From contig JAAVEW010000019.1 in the NCBI GenBank assembly GCA_014801075.1, positions 10,006 to 74,005 of the forward strand: a stretch of 64,000 bases of DNA. Direction: 5' to 3'. Every line of letters begins with the position of its first letter. The first letter of the stretch is position 1. Positions 27,029 through 36,217 of this stretch are shown here, in pieces. A model generated the notes under the pieces. The model did not search any database. It was not told the DNA's origin and was given only the letters and a program-made list of their open reading frames with translations. The translations under genes and the position numbers were made by a program. The DNA comes from Barnesiella sp. GTDB taxonomy: Bacteria > Bacteroidota > Bacteroidia > Bacteroidales > Muribaculaceae.

Positions 27029-27131
27029 CCTGACCCGCGCACAAACATTCAAGCCAATCAACCCAAGCCGTCCATCCAAACTATAAAAGTCCACAAAGCC
27101 TATAAAGCGCGGGTCGGGAGACCCCCGCCAC
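27016..27131. repeat. 25-bp inverted repeat, MITE/REP-like
   Basis: The arm at 27016-27040 (GTGGCGGGGGTCTCC..CCGCGC) and the arm at 27107-27131 are reverse complements at 24 of 25 positions, separated by 66 bp of AT-richer sequence. The left arm shares its start with the last tandem-repeat unit. No coding capacity. Confidence 0.8.
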
Positions 27132-27173
27132 ATGGCTGCTGCTACTCCGCGCACACGGATTACTTAAAAGAAC

Positions 27174-27206
27174 AAAGAGCCGTCAAATTGGTTTTGACAG
27201 CTCTTT
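27174..27206 (-). terminator. terminator of tRNA-His
   Basis: Stem AAAGAGCCGTCAAA / TTTGACAGCTCTTT with one mismatch and a 5-base loop, 6 bp after the tRNA end. Followed on the minus strand by TTTGTTCTTTT. Confidence 0.85.
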
Positions 27207-27211
27207 ATCTT

Positions 27212-27289
<78 letters not shown>

Positions 27290-27353
27290 ATCTATTGTTT
27301 CAACCTTCTGTGTTTATCAACCGTTTGGCTGATGTCTTTTGGTTTCAACGCTG

Positions 27354-27383
27354 CAAAGGTACGAATAATTTTTGAATCCGCAA
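27354..27383 (-). promoter_or_regulatory. promoter of tRNA-His
   Basis: Minus-strand TACCTTTG (27361-27354) with TTG at 27383-27381, exactly 19 bp apart: a full consensus match, as expected for a stable-RNA gene. Confidence 0.7.
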
Positions 27384-27513
27384 TACTTTTGCACAAAAAT
27401 TTTCAAAAAAATCATTTCAAATTTCTCGGTTTCGGGCTGCTTCGTAGCTAAACAATTTATATCTCAATAACTTATCTCCGACAGAGAGAATCTAAAAAAA
27501 TGTCGCGCGGGGA

Positions 27514-27597
27514 AGTCAGTCGCCCGGAGGAGCCAGTCGTTCGTAAAGTCAATCGTTCGGAAGAGTCAGTCGTTCGGAAGGGTCATCGGTGAGGATC
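27514..27597. repeat. 16-17 bp tandem repeats reaching the capA stop
   Basis: Four imperfect units around AGTCAGTCGTTCGGAAG (27514-27530, 27531-27546, 27547-27563, 27564-27580) and a partial fifth to 27597 that includes the last codons of the CapA-like gene. The rest of 27290-27582 is AT-rich with the tRNA promoter; nothing else seen. Confidence 0.75.
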
Positions 27598-28701
27598 GAC
27601 GTTTACGTTGTGCTTTTTGAAAATATCCGTCGCTGACGACACAAAGGCATTGCGGTTGCAACGTACTTCGGCGGGAATCGGTGTTGCTGTGGTCGCACCG
27701 GAGTTATCTGCCGGCGTGGTTGATGTGCTGAATGCCTCATGGTCAGCAGGATATAGTACAAAGTTGGCGTTCGACGTGGTTGGTGGCACAGTAAACACCA
27801 ACTCATAGTCGAGGTCGTCGACATACGCAATTCCTTGTGCATCACGTTTTAACGTCACTCTCGACACTGCTCCGCCGCGTGTATCGCGCGTTTTCATGTT
27901 GGAGATGAAGTTGCCGAGAGAATAAAACAATGCGGTTTTGCGCCCGGTTAAAGGATTGTCAATCAATTCCATAGGCTGAATTACGTGCGGATGTCCGCCG
28001 AATATTATGTCTACTCCTTTATCACACAGCCACTTAGCAAGCTTTTTCTGTCCTTCATTAGGCAACAATTTATACTCCTCACCCCAGTGGACGGCGACGC
28101 AAAGAATCTCGGCACCCGCTTTGCGGGTAGCCTCAATGTCGGCGGCCATCAGTTCGCGGTCTATGTAATCGACCACCGCATCTCCTTGTATTTCAATGCC
28201 GTTAGTACCGTAGGTGTAGTTCAGAAACCCCACTTTGAACCCTTTGATATTGATAATCATGGGCAGACGTTCGGCGCGTGATGCCGCGTTGAGATATGTG
28301 CCGAGATGGGGTATTGCCATGGAGTCGAGCATGTTGACCGTGCGCTTCAATCCTTTGTCGCGTGCGTCGAGAGTGTGATTGTTGGCGGTCAGAAACAGGT
28401 CGAAACCGGTTTCAATCAGTGCCTCGGCGTAGCTGTCGGGAGCGCTGAAGCAGGGATAGCCGCGATACGGCTTGCCCCCTAACGGTGTCTCGAGGTTGAC
28501 AACGGCGAAGTCGGCTTCGCTCACCATCTGCTTTACCGGTTCGAAGCATTCGGTGAAACTGTATGTGCCGTCGCCGACAGCCGCAGCATCAAGTTGTGCC
28601 TTGTGTTGCATTGCATCCCCCGCGAAGAGGAGTACGGCTTCCGATTGCAGTAACAGCGCGGTGAGCGCATTGGGCAACGATGCAAATAGAGGGAGAGGCA
28701 T
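27583..28701 (-). CDS. CapA/PgsA-like metallophosphoesterase-fold protein
   Basis: A 372-residue protein of the PGA_cap (CapA) family, which has a calcineurin-like fold. Motifs: FAGDAMQH (metal ligand Asp), VNLETPLGG, TANNHTLDARDKG, AVHWGEEYK, FGGHPHVIQPME and YSLGNFISN, in the usual order. The ATG at 28701 starts MPLPLFASLPNALTALLL, a short hydrophobic segment that may act as signal or anchor; a TTG nine codons upstream is not favoured. The last ~60 residues are Thr/Ala/Pro-rich. No capB/capC nearby, so poly-gamma-glutamate synthesis itself is not implied. Last gene of the panC operon, 78 bp after folD with a hairpin between. Confidence 0.85.
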   Translation of the reverse strand: MPLPLFASLPNALTALLLQSEAVLLFAGDAMQHKAQLDAAAVGDGTYSFTECFEPVKQMVSEADFAVVNLETPLGGKPYRGYPCFSAPDSYAEALIETGFDLFLTANNHTLDARDKGLKRTVNMLDSMAIPHLGTYLNAASRAERLPMIINIKGFKVGFLNYTYGTNGIEIQGDAVVDYIDRELMAADIEATRKAGAEILCVAVHWGEEYKLLPNEGQKKLAKWLCDKGVDIIFGGHPHVIQPMELIDNPLTGRKTALFYSLGNFISNMKTRDTRGGAVSRVTLKRDAQGIAYVDDLDYELVFTVPPTTSNANFVLYPADHEAFSTSTTPADNSGATTATPIPAEVRCNRNAFVSSATDIFKKHNVNVDPHR

Positions 28702-28729
28702 AATGTATGACTTGTTTACTAATATCAAG

Positions 28730-28760
28730 TCAGCGGATACACCGTAAGTGCATCCGCTGA
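28730..28760 (-). terminator. hairpin between folD and capA-like gene
   Basis: Stem TCAGCGGATACAC / GTGCATCCGCTGA with one mismatch and a 5-base loop, 19 bp after the folD stop. There is no T-run, so it may only partly terminate, or act as an RNA-stability element. Confidence 0.5.
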
Positions 28761-28779
28761 TATTTGGTTTCAGGATTGT

Positions 28780-29661
28780 TTACTTGAAGAGTTCGCCGGA
28801 AGCTGCAAGGAGGGTATTCTTCATGAGCGAAGCGATGGTCATAGGACCTACGCCGCCGGGAACGGGAGTGATATAGGCGCACTTGGGAGCTACGTTCTCG
28901 AAGTCAACATCGCCGCACAGACGGAAACCGCTCTTGCGCGAAGCGTCGGGCACGCGGGTGGTACCAACGTCGATGATGGTAGCGCCATCTTTCACCATGT
29001 CGGCAGTCACGAAACCGGGCTGGCCGAGAGCTGCGATGATGATGTCGGCCGAAAGGCATATCTCCTTGATGTTGGGAGTTGCCGAGTGGCAGACAGTTAC
29101 GGTAGCGTTGCCGGGATAACCTTTCTGCATCATGAGAGTAGCCACGGGTTTGCCGACGATATTGCTGCGGCCGAGCACAACGCAGTGCTTGCCCTTGGTC
29201 GGTATCTCATAGCGGGCAAGGAGCTCGAGAATACCGGCGGGAGTTGCCGAGTGGAAGCAGGGGAGACCGATTGACTGACGGCCTACGTTGATGGGATGGA
29301 AACCGTCAACGTCCTTGCGGTAGTCGATGGCTTCGATTACCTTCTGCTCCGAGATGTGGCGGGGGAGGGGGAGTTGCACGATGAAGCCGTCAACATCGGG
29401 GTCGTTGTTAAGGTCATTGACAATCGAGAGCAATTCCTCTTCGGTAATGTCATCCTCGCGGCGTATGAGTGTCGACTTGAAACCGCATGCCTCGCAGGCT
29501 TTGACTTTATTGGCTACGTAGGTTTCCGAACCGCCGTCGTGGCCTACGAGTACGGCGGCGAGGTGGGGACGACGTCCACCCGACGCTACTGTTTTCTCTA
29601 CCTGTGCAGCAATCTCCTCTTTGAGCTGCTGTGAAATTTTCTTACCGTCGATTAATTGCAT
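28780..29661 (-). CDS. folD: methylenetetrahydrofolate dehydrogenase/cyclohydrolase
   Basis: Bifunctional one-carbon enzyme interconverting 5,10-methylene-, methenyl- and 10-formyl-THF in the cytoplasm. The 293 residues include the signature [18 protein letters not shown] (with catalytic Lys in [10 protein letters not shown]), [11 protein letters not shown], and the NADP-binding [16 protein letters not shown], ending with [16 protein letters not shown]. Length is normal. It lies 96 bp downstream of ffh in the panC-panD-ffh-folD series. Confidence 0.97.
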   Translation of the reverse strand: MQLIDGKKISQQLKEEIAAQVEKTVASGGRRPHLAAVLVGHDGGSETYVANKVKACEACGFKSTLIRREDDITEEELLSIVNDLNNDPDVDGFIVQLPLPRHISEQKVIEAIDYRKDVDGFHPINVGRQSIGLPCFHSATPAGILELLARYEIPTKGKHCVVLGRSNIVGKPVATLMMQKGYPGNATVTVCHSATPNIKEICLSADIIIAALGQPGFVTADMVKDGATIIDVGTTRVPDASRKSGFRLCGDVDFENVAPKCAYITPVPGGVGPMTIASLMKNTLLAASGELFK

Positions 29662-29757
29662 AAGTTCTGTACCTTATTTAATCAGGCAGCCATTTCACGG
29701 CCACCTGATATGGGGGTGATATTGTTGTTTTTAGATGTTTCTTGTGGCATCGGGCTA

Positions 29758-31095
29758 TTACTTGCCGCGACGCATCTGGCGCATGGCGTTCATGGCCTTG
29801 AGTGGATTCTTGGAGGTTGCGGCCTTCATCATCTTCTGAGTCTGCGCAAACTGTGTCAGCAGTCGGTTGACCTCCTGAAGCGAAGTACCCGAACCCTTGG
29901 CGATACGCTTGCGGCGGCTGCCGTCGATGATGTCGGGCTTCTCGCGCTCCTGGTTTGTCATAGAGCCGATTATAGCCTCAACGCTCTTGAACGCGTTGTC
30001 GTCGATGTCCATATCCTTGATTTGCTTACCTACGCCGGGAATCATTGAAGCGAGGTCCTTGAGGTTACCCATCTTCTTGATTTGCTGTATCTGAGCGAGG
30101 AAGTCGTTGAAGTTAAACTGGTTCTTGGCAATTTTGCGCTGAAGTTCCTGAGCCTGCTTCTCGTCATACTGCTGCTGGGCACGCTCAACGAGGGTTACGA
30201 TGTCACCCATGCCGAGGATACGGTCGGCCATACGAGAGGGGTGGAAGAAGTCGAGAGCGTCGAGTTTCTCGCCCGTACCCACAAACTTGATAGGCTTGGT
30301 GACAACTGTGCGGATAGAGAGCGCCGCACCACCGCGGGTGTCACCGTCGAGCTTGGTGAGTACAACACCGTCGAAGTCGAGGCGGTCGTTGAACTCCTTG
30401 GCGGTGTTCACGGCGTCCTGACCGGTCATTGAGTCAACCACAAAGAGAGTTTCCTGCGGCTTTATGGCTTTCTTGATAGCGGCAATCTCGTCCATCATCT
30501 TTTCGTCGACGGCCAGACGACCGGCGGTATCGACGATTACGAGGTCGAGATGATTGAGTTTGGCATATTTGATTGCGTTCTCTGCTATCTCAACGGGGTT
30601 CTTGTTGCCCTCTTCGGTGTAGACGGGAACGTTGATTTGCTCGGCGAGCACTTTGAGCTGCTCGATAGCGGCGGGACGGTACACGTCACAGGCTACGAGC
30701 AAGGGGCGCTTACCTTTTTCGCTTTTGAGTTTCTTGGCGAGCTTACCGGAGAAGGTGGTTTTACCCGAACCCTGCAGACCTGACATGAGGATTACCGTGG
30801 GGTTGCCCGAAAGGTTGACCTGAGCAGTCTCGCCACCCATGAGCGCGGCCATTTCGTCATGGACGATTTTGACCATCAACTCCTTAGGTTTAAGGGCGTT
30901 GATTACGTTCTGGCCTATAGCCTTGGTTTTTACGGTGTCGATAAAAGTCTTGGCTACTTTGTAGCTTACGTCGGCATCGATAAGAGCGCGGCGCACATCT
31001 TTAAGAGTGTCCGAGACGTTTATTTCTGATATTTTACCTTGGCCCTTGAGTATCTTAAAACTCCGCTCAAGTCTCTCGCTAAGATTTTCAAACAT
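29758..31095 (-). CDS. ffh: signal recognition particle protein Ffh
   Basis: SRP54 GTPase that, with 4.5S RNA and FtsY, targets nascent inner-membrane proteins. The 445 residues comprise the N domain (about 1-85), the G domain with GLQGSGKTT (106-114), DTAGR and TKLDGDTRGG, and the methionine-rich M domain (about 300-430: MIPGVGKQIKDM, KGSGTSLQEVNRLL, MMKAATS). No 4.5S RNA was recognised nearby. It follows panD by 19 bp, so it is co-transcribed with pantothenate genes. Confidence 0.97.
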   Translation of the reverse strand: MFENLSERLERSFKILKGQGKISEINVSDTLKDVRRALIDADVSYKVAKTFIDTVKTKAIGQNVINALKPKELMVKIVHDEMAALMGGETAQVNLSGNPTVILMSGLQGSGKTTFSGKLAKKLKSEKGKRPLLVACDVYRPAAIEQLKVLAEQINVPVYTEEGNKNPVEIAENAIKYAKLNHLDLVIVDTAGRLAVDEKMMDEIAAIKKAIKPQETLFVVDSMTGQDAVNTAKEFNDRLDFDGVVLTKLDGDTRGGAALSIRTVVTKPIKFVGTGEKLDALDFFHPSRMADRILGMGDIVTLVERAQQQYDEKQAQELQRKIAKNQFNFNDFLAQIQQIKKMGNLKDLASMIPGVGKQIKDMDIDDNAFKSVEAIIGSMTNQEREKPDIIDGSRRKRIAKGSGTSLQEVNRLLTQFAQTQKMMKAATSKNPLKAMNAMRQMRRGK

Positions 31096-31114
31096 ATATT
31101 TAATGTGCTATCTG

Positions 31115-31471
31115 TTACTTAATCAATCTATTTGTGGCAGTGTCGGGGAATATTATGGTAGGCTTGAAGTCCTTGGCCTCGTCGATAGGCACGATGGCGT
31201 AGGCCATGATGATGACAATGTCGCCGGGCTGTACCTTGCGTGCAGCAGCTCCGTTAAGGCATATCACGCCCGAACCGCGTTCGCCTTTAATGGTGTAAGT
31301 GTCAAAGCGTTCGCCGTTGTTGTTGTTGACGATATAGACACGTTCGCCTTCAAAAATGTTGGCTGCCTCCATAAGGTCCTCGTCGATGGTAATGCTACCT
31401 ATATAGTCGAGACGGGCCTCGGTGACGGTGACACGATGTATCTTGGATTTTACGAGCTGAACCTGTACCAT
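31115..31471 (-). CDS. panD: aspartate 1-decarboxylase
   Basis: Makes beta-alanine for pantothenate. The 118-residue pro-enzyme has the self-cleavage site Gly25-Ser26 (DYIGSITID), which yields the pyruvoyl cofactor, and the [12 protein letters not shown] start and [16 protein letters not shown] core typical of PanD. Its ATG overlaps the panC stop by one base (TAATG), so the two are translationally coupled and supply both halves of the pathway. Confidence 0.96.
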   Translation of the reverse strand: MVQVQLVKSKIHRVTVTEARLDYIGSITIDEDLMEAANIFEGERVYIVNNNNGERFDTYTIKGERGSGVICLNGAAARKVQPGDIVIIMAYAIVPIDEAKDFKPTIIFPDTATNRLIK

Positions 31472-32328
31472 TACTTCACCATATATTTAATGTTGTCAAT
31501 AAGGCGGACATCGCCCAGATATACTGTGATGCAACCTACCGATTCACCGGCAGGGGCTTCGCTCCACTGCTTGATGGGCTGCATGGTCAGCGGGTTGACT
31601 ATCTGATAGTATTCCACTTCCATCTCTTCGAACGAGTTGATTTTGTCAACCACATATTTGATGGTCTCGTCGAGGGTGAGTTCGCCGGCGAGTTTGGTAC
31701 TCTCCACGAGGATAGCGTGAATGTTGGGTGCTATCTCGCGCTGACGGGGAGTGAGACGCACGTTGCGCGAACTCATAGCGAGTCCGTCCTCTTCGCGCTT
31801 GATGGGGCAAGCGATGATGTCGATGGTGTCAAAGCCTTCGAGCTCGGCCATGCGGCGTATTACGGCAATCTGCTGGAAATCCTTTTCGCCGAAGTATGCG
31901 CGGGTAGGGTTGACCATTGCAAAGAGACGGCTCACAATCTGGGCAACACCGTTGAAATGGCCGGGGCGCATGGCGCCCTCCATCACTTCGGCTACGGGAC
32001 CGAGGTCAAACACGCGGGTGTCCTCCTCGGGATATATCTCTTCAACCGAAGGAATAAATGCGTAATCCACTCCGGCAGCCTCGAGTTTCCGGCAGTCAGC
32101 CTCTTCGGTGCGCGGATAGGTGCGCAGGTCATCGGGGTTGTTGAATTGTGTAGGGTTGACAAACACGCTGACTACAACTATGTCGTTCTCCTTGCGAGCG
32201 CGTTCGATAAGCGAAATATGTCCGGCATGAAGTGCGCCCATCGTAGGAACGAGACCAATTGTCTTGCCCTCTTCACGAGCACGGGAGCACAGCTCTGAAA
32301 TATTATTGACTTTTCTTACTATCTCCAT
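31471..32328 (-). CDS. panC: pantothenate synthetase
   Basis: Joins pantoate and beta-alanine using ATP. The 285-residue protein starts [15 protein letters not shown] and has the family motifs [16 protein letters not shown] (25-40), [11 protein letters not shown], and [12 protein letters not shown], with late [10 protein letters not shown] (KMSKS-like region). A longer frame to 32370 begins inside the promoter and was rejected. It heads the panC-panD-ffh-folD-capA series behind a consensus promoter. Confidence 0.96.
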   Translation of the reverse strand: MEIVRKVNNISELCSRAREEGKTIGLVPTMGALHAGHISLIERARKENDIVVVSVFVNPTQFNNPDDLRTYPRTEEADCRKLEAAGVDYAFIPSVEEIYPEEDTRVFDLGPVAEVMEGAMRPGHFNGVAQIVSRLFAMVNPTRAYFGEKDFQQIAVIRRMAELEGFDTIDIIACPIKREEDGLAMSSRNVRLTPRQREIAPNIHAILVESTKLAGELTLDETIKYVVDKINSFEEMEVEYYQIVNPLTMQPIKQWSEAPAGESVGCITVYLGDVRLIDNIKYMVK

Positions 32329-32354
32329 TTTTACTGTATTTTGAAATACAGATG

Positions 32355-32384
32355 CAAAGGTAATAAACAATCTGCAAATGACAA
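32355..32384 (-). promoter_or_regulatory. promoter of panC operon
   Basis: Minus-strand TACCTTTG (32362-32355) and TTG (32384-32382) with 19 bp between: an exact consensus. It fixes the panC start, since the upstream in-frame codons lie within the promoter. Confidence 0.7.
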
Positions 32385-32478
32385 TTCATATAGAGAAAAA
32401 TATACGATACTTTATGCCATTATTCGCAATAATTCCGTAACTTTACAAAAAATAAAGATAGTTTATCAGCCACTTGCA

Positions 32479-33102
32479 ATGGAATTACAACTTTCATCAA
32501 CGTTACTTGAAAACGCAGTCACCGAGTTGTCACGCCTCCCCGGCATAGGCCGTAAGACGGCTTTGCGTCTTGCCCTTCACCTCTTGCGGCAGGAGGAATC
32601 AGTTAGTGACCGACTCGGCGAATCCATTATAAAATTACGTAAAGAGATAAAATATTGCTCGGTGTGTCACAACATCTCCGAGACCGACGTGTGTGCTATC
32701 TGCGCTTCTCCGGCCCGAGATTCAAAGGTAGTATGCGTGGTGGAGAATATCAATGATGTAATGATATTCGAACGCACGGGGCAGTTCCGCGGACTCTATC
32801 ACGTGCTCAACGGACTCATCTCACCGATGGATGGCATCGGACCTGACCAACTTGAAATATCCTCGCTCGTGGAACGCATCAAAGAGAATGATATAGAGGA
32901 AGTTATTCTGGCTCTAAGCGCCACTATGGAGGGTGATACCACCAACTACTACATATACCGTATGCTTGGCCCGACAGGAGTAAAAATCACCCAGCTCGCA
33001 CGAGGCGTGGCAATAGGCAACGAAATCGAGTACACTGACGAAGTAACCCTCGGGCGCTCGCTTCTCAACCGCACACTCTTCGCCGACTCCTTCAAGCATT
33101 GA
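32479..33102 (+). CDS. recR: recombination mediator RecR
   Basis: Helps load RecA in RecFOR gap repair. The 207-residue protein has the helix-hairpin-helix ([20 protein letters not shown]), a C4 zinc finger (Cys60, Cys63, Cys72, Cys75) and the Toprim domain ([26 protein letters not shown]). The start [14 protein letters not shown] is chosen over an upstream frame that runs through the divergent panC promoter. A near-consensus TAACTTTA lies at 32438-32445. Confidence 0.95.
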   Translation: MELQLSSTLLENAVTELSRLPGIGRKTALRLALHLLRQEESVSDRLGESIIKLRKEIKYCSVCHNISETDVCAICASPARDSKVVCVVENINDVMIFERTGQFRGLYHVLNGLISPMDGIGPDQLEISSLVERIKENDIEEVILALSATMEGDTTNYYIYRMLGPTGVKITQLARGVAIGNEIEYTDEVTLGRSLLNRTLFADSFKH

Positions 33103-33165
33103 TTGGTGATGTGTAAATCATCGTAAAATGGGGTATTACCCACCCGCTCATTTGTACTTCGCACC

Positions 33166-33552
33166 TTACTGTTTGGTTTTAAGCAGGGAGAGTGATAGCT
33201 CGTAGGTGTTGAGCGCGGCGAAAACTGATGCTCCGGCAATTATAATCCATGATAGGATAGAGAAGTTTTCGGCGATGGTAATGCAGAACGAGTCATTGGC
33301 CAACGACAGTTTCCAGTTGGCTATCGTCTTATTCAGGTAGGGCAAAGTGAGTGAAAACAGGTAGCCGACGATAAAGCCTGCGACCGCGGCAAACGCGAGC
33401 GCTTTTCTGTATCTCGACCTCACCTCGGATGTGTGCTTCCTGATTATTTCAACGGTATCAAGATTCCGCTCCAGTTTGCTCATAAAACTGGCGTCGGATG
33501 AAAGCTCCGGGTCGTAGTTCGAGAACAATGATTTTATTTTTTCATCTTCCAT
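33166..33552 (-). CDS. membrane protein downstream of ECF sigma, possible anti-sigma
   Basis: A 128-residue protein: an acidic soluble N-terminus (MEDEKIKSLFSNYDPELSSDASFMSKLERN) and two hydrophobic segments (about 50-72 and 97-118). This resembles the small membrane proteins that follow ECF sigma genes in Bacteroidetes, where a cytoplasmic head may restrain the sigma factor; that role is inferred from position. It starts 14 bp after the sigma gene's stop. No zinc-binding HxxxCxxC motif was seen. Confidence 0.65.
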   Translation of the reverse strand: MEDEKIKSLFSNYDPELSSDASFMSKLERNLDTVEIIRKHTSEVRSRYRKALAFAAVAGFIVGYLFSLTLPYLNKTIANWKLSLANDSFCITIAENFSILSWIIIAGASVFAALNTYELSLSLLKTKQ

Positions 33553-33566
33553 AATATCGTGTCAGA

Positions 33567-34046
33567 TTAATCGGTGGATAAAAGGCTGCGCAGATGCTTG
33601 CGGCCGCGTGACAGATGTTGCCTTACCGCCTCCTGCGAGCTGCCGTTTATTTCAGCTATTTCCTTGATGGAATATCCTTCGAGGTAAAAGAGAAGAACCG
33701 ATGTTCGTTCGGTCGCCGAAAGATTGTTTAGAGCATTGTAGAGTTCCTGATAGGCGAATGATGAGTCGGCCTTATCGTGGGCCGAAACCTCCGTTGCATC
33801 ATCGTATCCTACGGTAGGGTGCTCGCTTCGCCGGTGGTTTATAAAAGTATTGTAGCCGATTTTAAAAAGCCACGCGCGGAACTTCTCGGGATTATCAAAA
33901 CTGTCGCATGAAAGGTAGGCCTTGATGTAGGATTCCTGTGCGATATCATCGGCGAGCGCAGTGTTGCCGCAACATAGAGCAGCCAGAAAGCGGCGGAACG
34001 CTTTCCGGGTTGCCTCTACATGGGATATGAATTGCTCGCGGGTCAT
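33567..34046 (-). CDS. ECF-type RNA polymerase sigma factor
   Basis: A 159-residue sigma-70 family protein. Region 2 is DDIAQESYIKAYLSCDSFDN..FRAWLFKIGYNTFINHRR and region 4 is LSATERTSVLLFYLEGYSIKEIAEINGSS with the recognition helix EAVRQHLSRGRKHL. The start MTREQFISHVEATRK is preferred; an upstream extension overlaps the DUF6249 gene out of frame. It sits in the middle of a three-gene set (membrane DUF6249, sigma, membrane protein), which suggests a membrane-sensed regulon. Target genes are not evident. Confidence 0.92.
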   Translation of the reverse strand: MTREQFISHVEATRKAFRRFLAALCCGNTALADDIAQESYIKAYLSCDSFDNPEKFRAWLFKIGYNTFINHRRSEHPTVGYDDATEVSAHDKADSSFAYQELYNALNNLSATERTSVLLFYLEGYSIKEIAEINGSSQEAVRQHLSRGRKHLRSLLSTD

Positions 34047-34053
34047 GCTACGG

Positions 34054-34434
34054 TCAGTCGTTGATTTGACGGCGGGTAACGAAGTAAACAACCAGATAGC
34101 TGAGACCAACGGCAAGCAAGAGAATGCCCAACGGGACTGTAATCGGCACGACATTGTGCCATTGGGGTACAAAGCTCAACAGGCACATAGCAATACCTAC
34201 GAATGAAAAACGGCAGGCAAGTAAAAGACGACGGTTAAGTAGCTCACGCGGCGTTTTTTGCGGCTTTTGGAGCAGTTCGGCCAGTTTTGCGGCATCCACG
34301 TTGTTTGATTCAATAGCTTTGATAAGAATCTTTGTGCGCTTATTGTCGCGGTTCATTGAGTTGATGAAAACTATAGCCACAATAGCAATCGGCATAATCG
34401 CGCTTACAAAAATAGAGACTAAGTCATGTGACAT
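34054..34434 (-). CDS. DUF6249-type membrane protein
   Basis: A 126-residue protein with an N-terminal membrane segment (LVSIFVSAIMPIAIVAIVF), a cytoplasmic charged loop (NRDNKRTKILIKAIESNN .. LLQKPQKTPRELLNRR) and two further membrane segments (FVGIAMCLLSFVP, LGILLLAVGLSYLVVYF). The pattern fits DUF6249, a family usually encoded directly ahead of an ECF sigma gene in Bacteroidales, as here (7 bp). Function unknown; a regulatory or sensory link to the sigma is inferred. Confidence 0.75.
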   Translation of the reverse strand: MSHDLVSIFVSAIMPIAIVAIVFINSMNRDNKRTKILIKAIESNNVDAAKLAELLQKPQKTPRELLNRRLLLACRFSFVGIAMCLLSFVPQWHNVVPITVPLGILLLAVGLSYLVVYFVTRRQIND

Positions 34435-34556
34435 ATCATTAAATCTTTTATCGTTTTACAATGCTTTTCTGAGACATCTCATATTAATGACACATTCACT
34501 CACTGAAAGGTGACATTGAGTCTATAAAAAAATATAAAATAAGAGACTGCACAAAA

Positions 34557-34587
34557 TAAGGCGACTCCCTTAGCGGAAGCCGCCTTA
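34557..34587 (-). terminator. terminator after the GNAT gene
   Basis: Stem TAAGGCG/CGCCTTA with further inner pairing, 25 bp downstream of the acetyltransferase stop and followed on the minus strand by TTTTG. Confidence 0.75.
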
Positions 34588-34611
34588 TAAAGTTTATGTC
34601 GAAATCCGGAG

Positions 34612-35154
34612 TCAATCGTTTGACTTCATGCTGTCGGTGGTGAGGAGGCGCTGGACTATGTAGGCGTCGACGTAGCTCTCGCCGCGGCGTTGCCATGAGC
34701 GCAGTTTGCCGCACGTCTTGAACTTGCACCCCTCAAAGAGCGCCATGCTTGGAGCATTGTCAACGGCTACGGTTGCGTAAAGCTGATGCAGACCCAGACG
34801 GTCGTAGCAGTAGCGGCAAAGCATGTCGAGAGCCTGGTGTCCGTAACCCTGTGAGCGCATGGCGGTATCGACCATGATACCGATGCCGGCACGACGGTTC
34901 ACGGCGTCAAAATCGTAAAGGTCAATCATGCCGAGCGGAGTGTCAGTGGCAACCGACACAATCATGAAACGCAGCTGAAGCGCCTTGAATATATCGCCGT
35001 CGTAGGTGTCGATATATTCAGCGAGCTGCTTGCGGGAGAAGGGCGCGATATTATTGCCGAAACCCCACATTGAGGTGTCGTTCTCCCATACGTAGAGCAG
35101 GTCGAGGTCGTCGGGTTCGAGTGCCCGCAGTCTTATGGAATCATTGGACAACAT
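34612..35154 (-). CDS. GNAT family N-acetyltransferase
   Basis: A 180-residue acetyl-CoA-dependent transferase of the RimJ/RimL (Acetyltransf_3) type. Start MLSNDSIRLRALEPDDLDLLYVWEN; acetyl-CoA loop GIGIMVDTAMRSQGYGHQAL (R/Q-x-x-G-x-G/A variant); late NAPSMALFEGCKFKTCGKL. An alternative start at 35205 would add 17 residues and overlap trxB by 14 bp. The start here gives a 37-bp gap with an AGGAG-like site upstream. The substrate is not evident; relatives acetylate protein N-termini, polyamines or aminoglycosides. Confidence 0.85.
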   Translation of the reverse strand: MLSNDSIRLRALEPDDLDLLYVWENDTSMWGFGNNIAPFSRKQLAEYIDTYDGDIFKALQLRFMIVSVATDTPLGMIDLYDFDAVNRRAGIGIMVDTAMRSQGYGHQALDMLCRYCYDRLGLHQLYATVAVDNAPSMALFEGCKFKTCGKLRSWQRRGESYVDAYIVQRLLTTDSMKSND

Positions 35155-35191
35155 TGTTACAGTCTCCTGATTAGAGTTACAATTTCTATGA

Positions 35192-36133
35192 TTAGAGGTC
35201 ATCATGCTCGATAAGATAAGCCTCGGCGTCGAGAGCGGCGCGGCAACCCATTGCGGCAGCTGTCACAGCCTGCTGATAGTGGGGGTCGGCAACGTCGCCG
35301 GCAGCGAACACGCCTTCCACATTGGTTGCGGTGGTGTGACCCTGCACTACAATGTAACCGTCCTTGTCGAGAGTCAGGCTATCCTTGAACAGGTCGGTGT
35401 TGGGTGAGTGACCGATAGCGAGGAAAAAGCCGTCGATTGCGATTTCAAATACCTGTTCGTTCTCCTTGCCCTGATTTTCTATAATCTTGGCACCTTCAAG
35501 CACTTCGTCGCCGAAGAGGCCTAAGGTGTTGCAATTGAAGAGAACGGTGATGTTTTCTTTTTTAAGAACACGCTGCTGCATGATTTTTGACGCGCGCAAC
35601 TGTGGTTTGCGAACAATGAGATATACCTTCTTGGCAATGGTGCTGAGATAGAGCGCTTCCTCGCAGGCCGAGTCACCGCCGCCTACCACTGCTACGCTGC
35701 GGTCGCGATAGAAGAAGCCGTCGCATGTAGCGCAGGCCGATACTCCCATGCCCATATATTTCTGTTCGTCGGGGAGACCGAGATAGCGGGCCGATGCGCC
35801 TGTGGCTATTATCACCGTGTGAGCGGTGTATGTGTCAGTGCCGTTGACAGTAACCTCGAAGGGGCGTTTGCTGAAATCAACAGCGGTAACGATGCCTGAC
35901 TGGATGTTGGCGTCAAACTTCAATGCCTGACGGCGCAGGTCATCGGTGAGTGCAGGGCCTGTAATGCCGTCTGGATAACCGGGGAAATTCTCAACCTCAG
36001 TGGTAGTTGTAAGCTGTCCGCCGGGCTGCAGGCCTTCAAAAAGGATAGGGGAGAGGTTGGCGCGCGAGGCATATATTGCTGCGGTGTAGCCGGCAGGGCC
36101 GCCGCCGATAATAATACATTTAGATGTTTCCAT
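35192..36133 (-). CDS. trxB: thioredoxin reductase
   Basis: NADPH-dependent FAD enzyme that keeps thioredoxin reduced. The 313-residue protein has the FAD loop IIIGGGPAGYTAAIYASRA, the redox pair Cys134-Ala-Thr-Cys137 (SACATCDGFFY), the NADPH loop VVGGGDSACEEALYL, and the C-terminal FAD site GVFAAGDVADPHYQQAVTAAAMG. Low-molecular-weight bacterial class. It lies between lolA-like (84 bp upstream) and the GNAT gene. Confidence 0.97.
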   Translation of the reverse strand: METSKCIIIGGGPAGYTAAIYASRANLSPILFEGLQPGGQLTTTTEVENFPGYPDGITGPALTDDLRRQALKFDANIQSGIVTAVDFSKRPFEVTVNGTDTYTAHTVIIATGASARYLGLPDEQKYMGMGVSACATCDGFFYRDRSVAVVGGGDSACEEALYLSTIAKKVYLIVRKPQLRASKIMQQRVLKKENITVLFNCNTLGLFGDEVLEGAKIIENQGKENEQVFEIAIDGFFLAIGHSPNTDLFKDSLTLDKDGYIVVQGHTTATNVEGVFAAGDVADPHYQQAVTAAAMGCRAALDAEAYLIEHDDL

Positions 36134-36164
36134 GAGCTATATGTTTATTATAAGTTTATTTTTT

Positions 36165-36213
36165 ACTGATTTATTAAAACTGATTTATTAAAAGTGTCAG
36201 AGAATTTATTAAA
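36165..36213. repeat. 14-bp tandem repeat after lolA-like gene
   Basis: Two identical adjacent units ACTGATTTATTAAA (36165-36178, 36179-36192) and a degenerate longer third ending TTTATTAAA (to 36213), 4 bp from the lolA-like stop. Confidence 0.75.
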
Positions 36214-36217
36214 TGCG

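Noticed and set aside
26886..27044. Upstream extension of the ThiE-like gene
   Set aside because: The extension translates the minisatellite into Pro/Ala-rich sequence. The conserved fold starts at the ATG at 26885.
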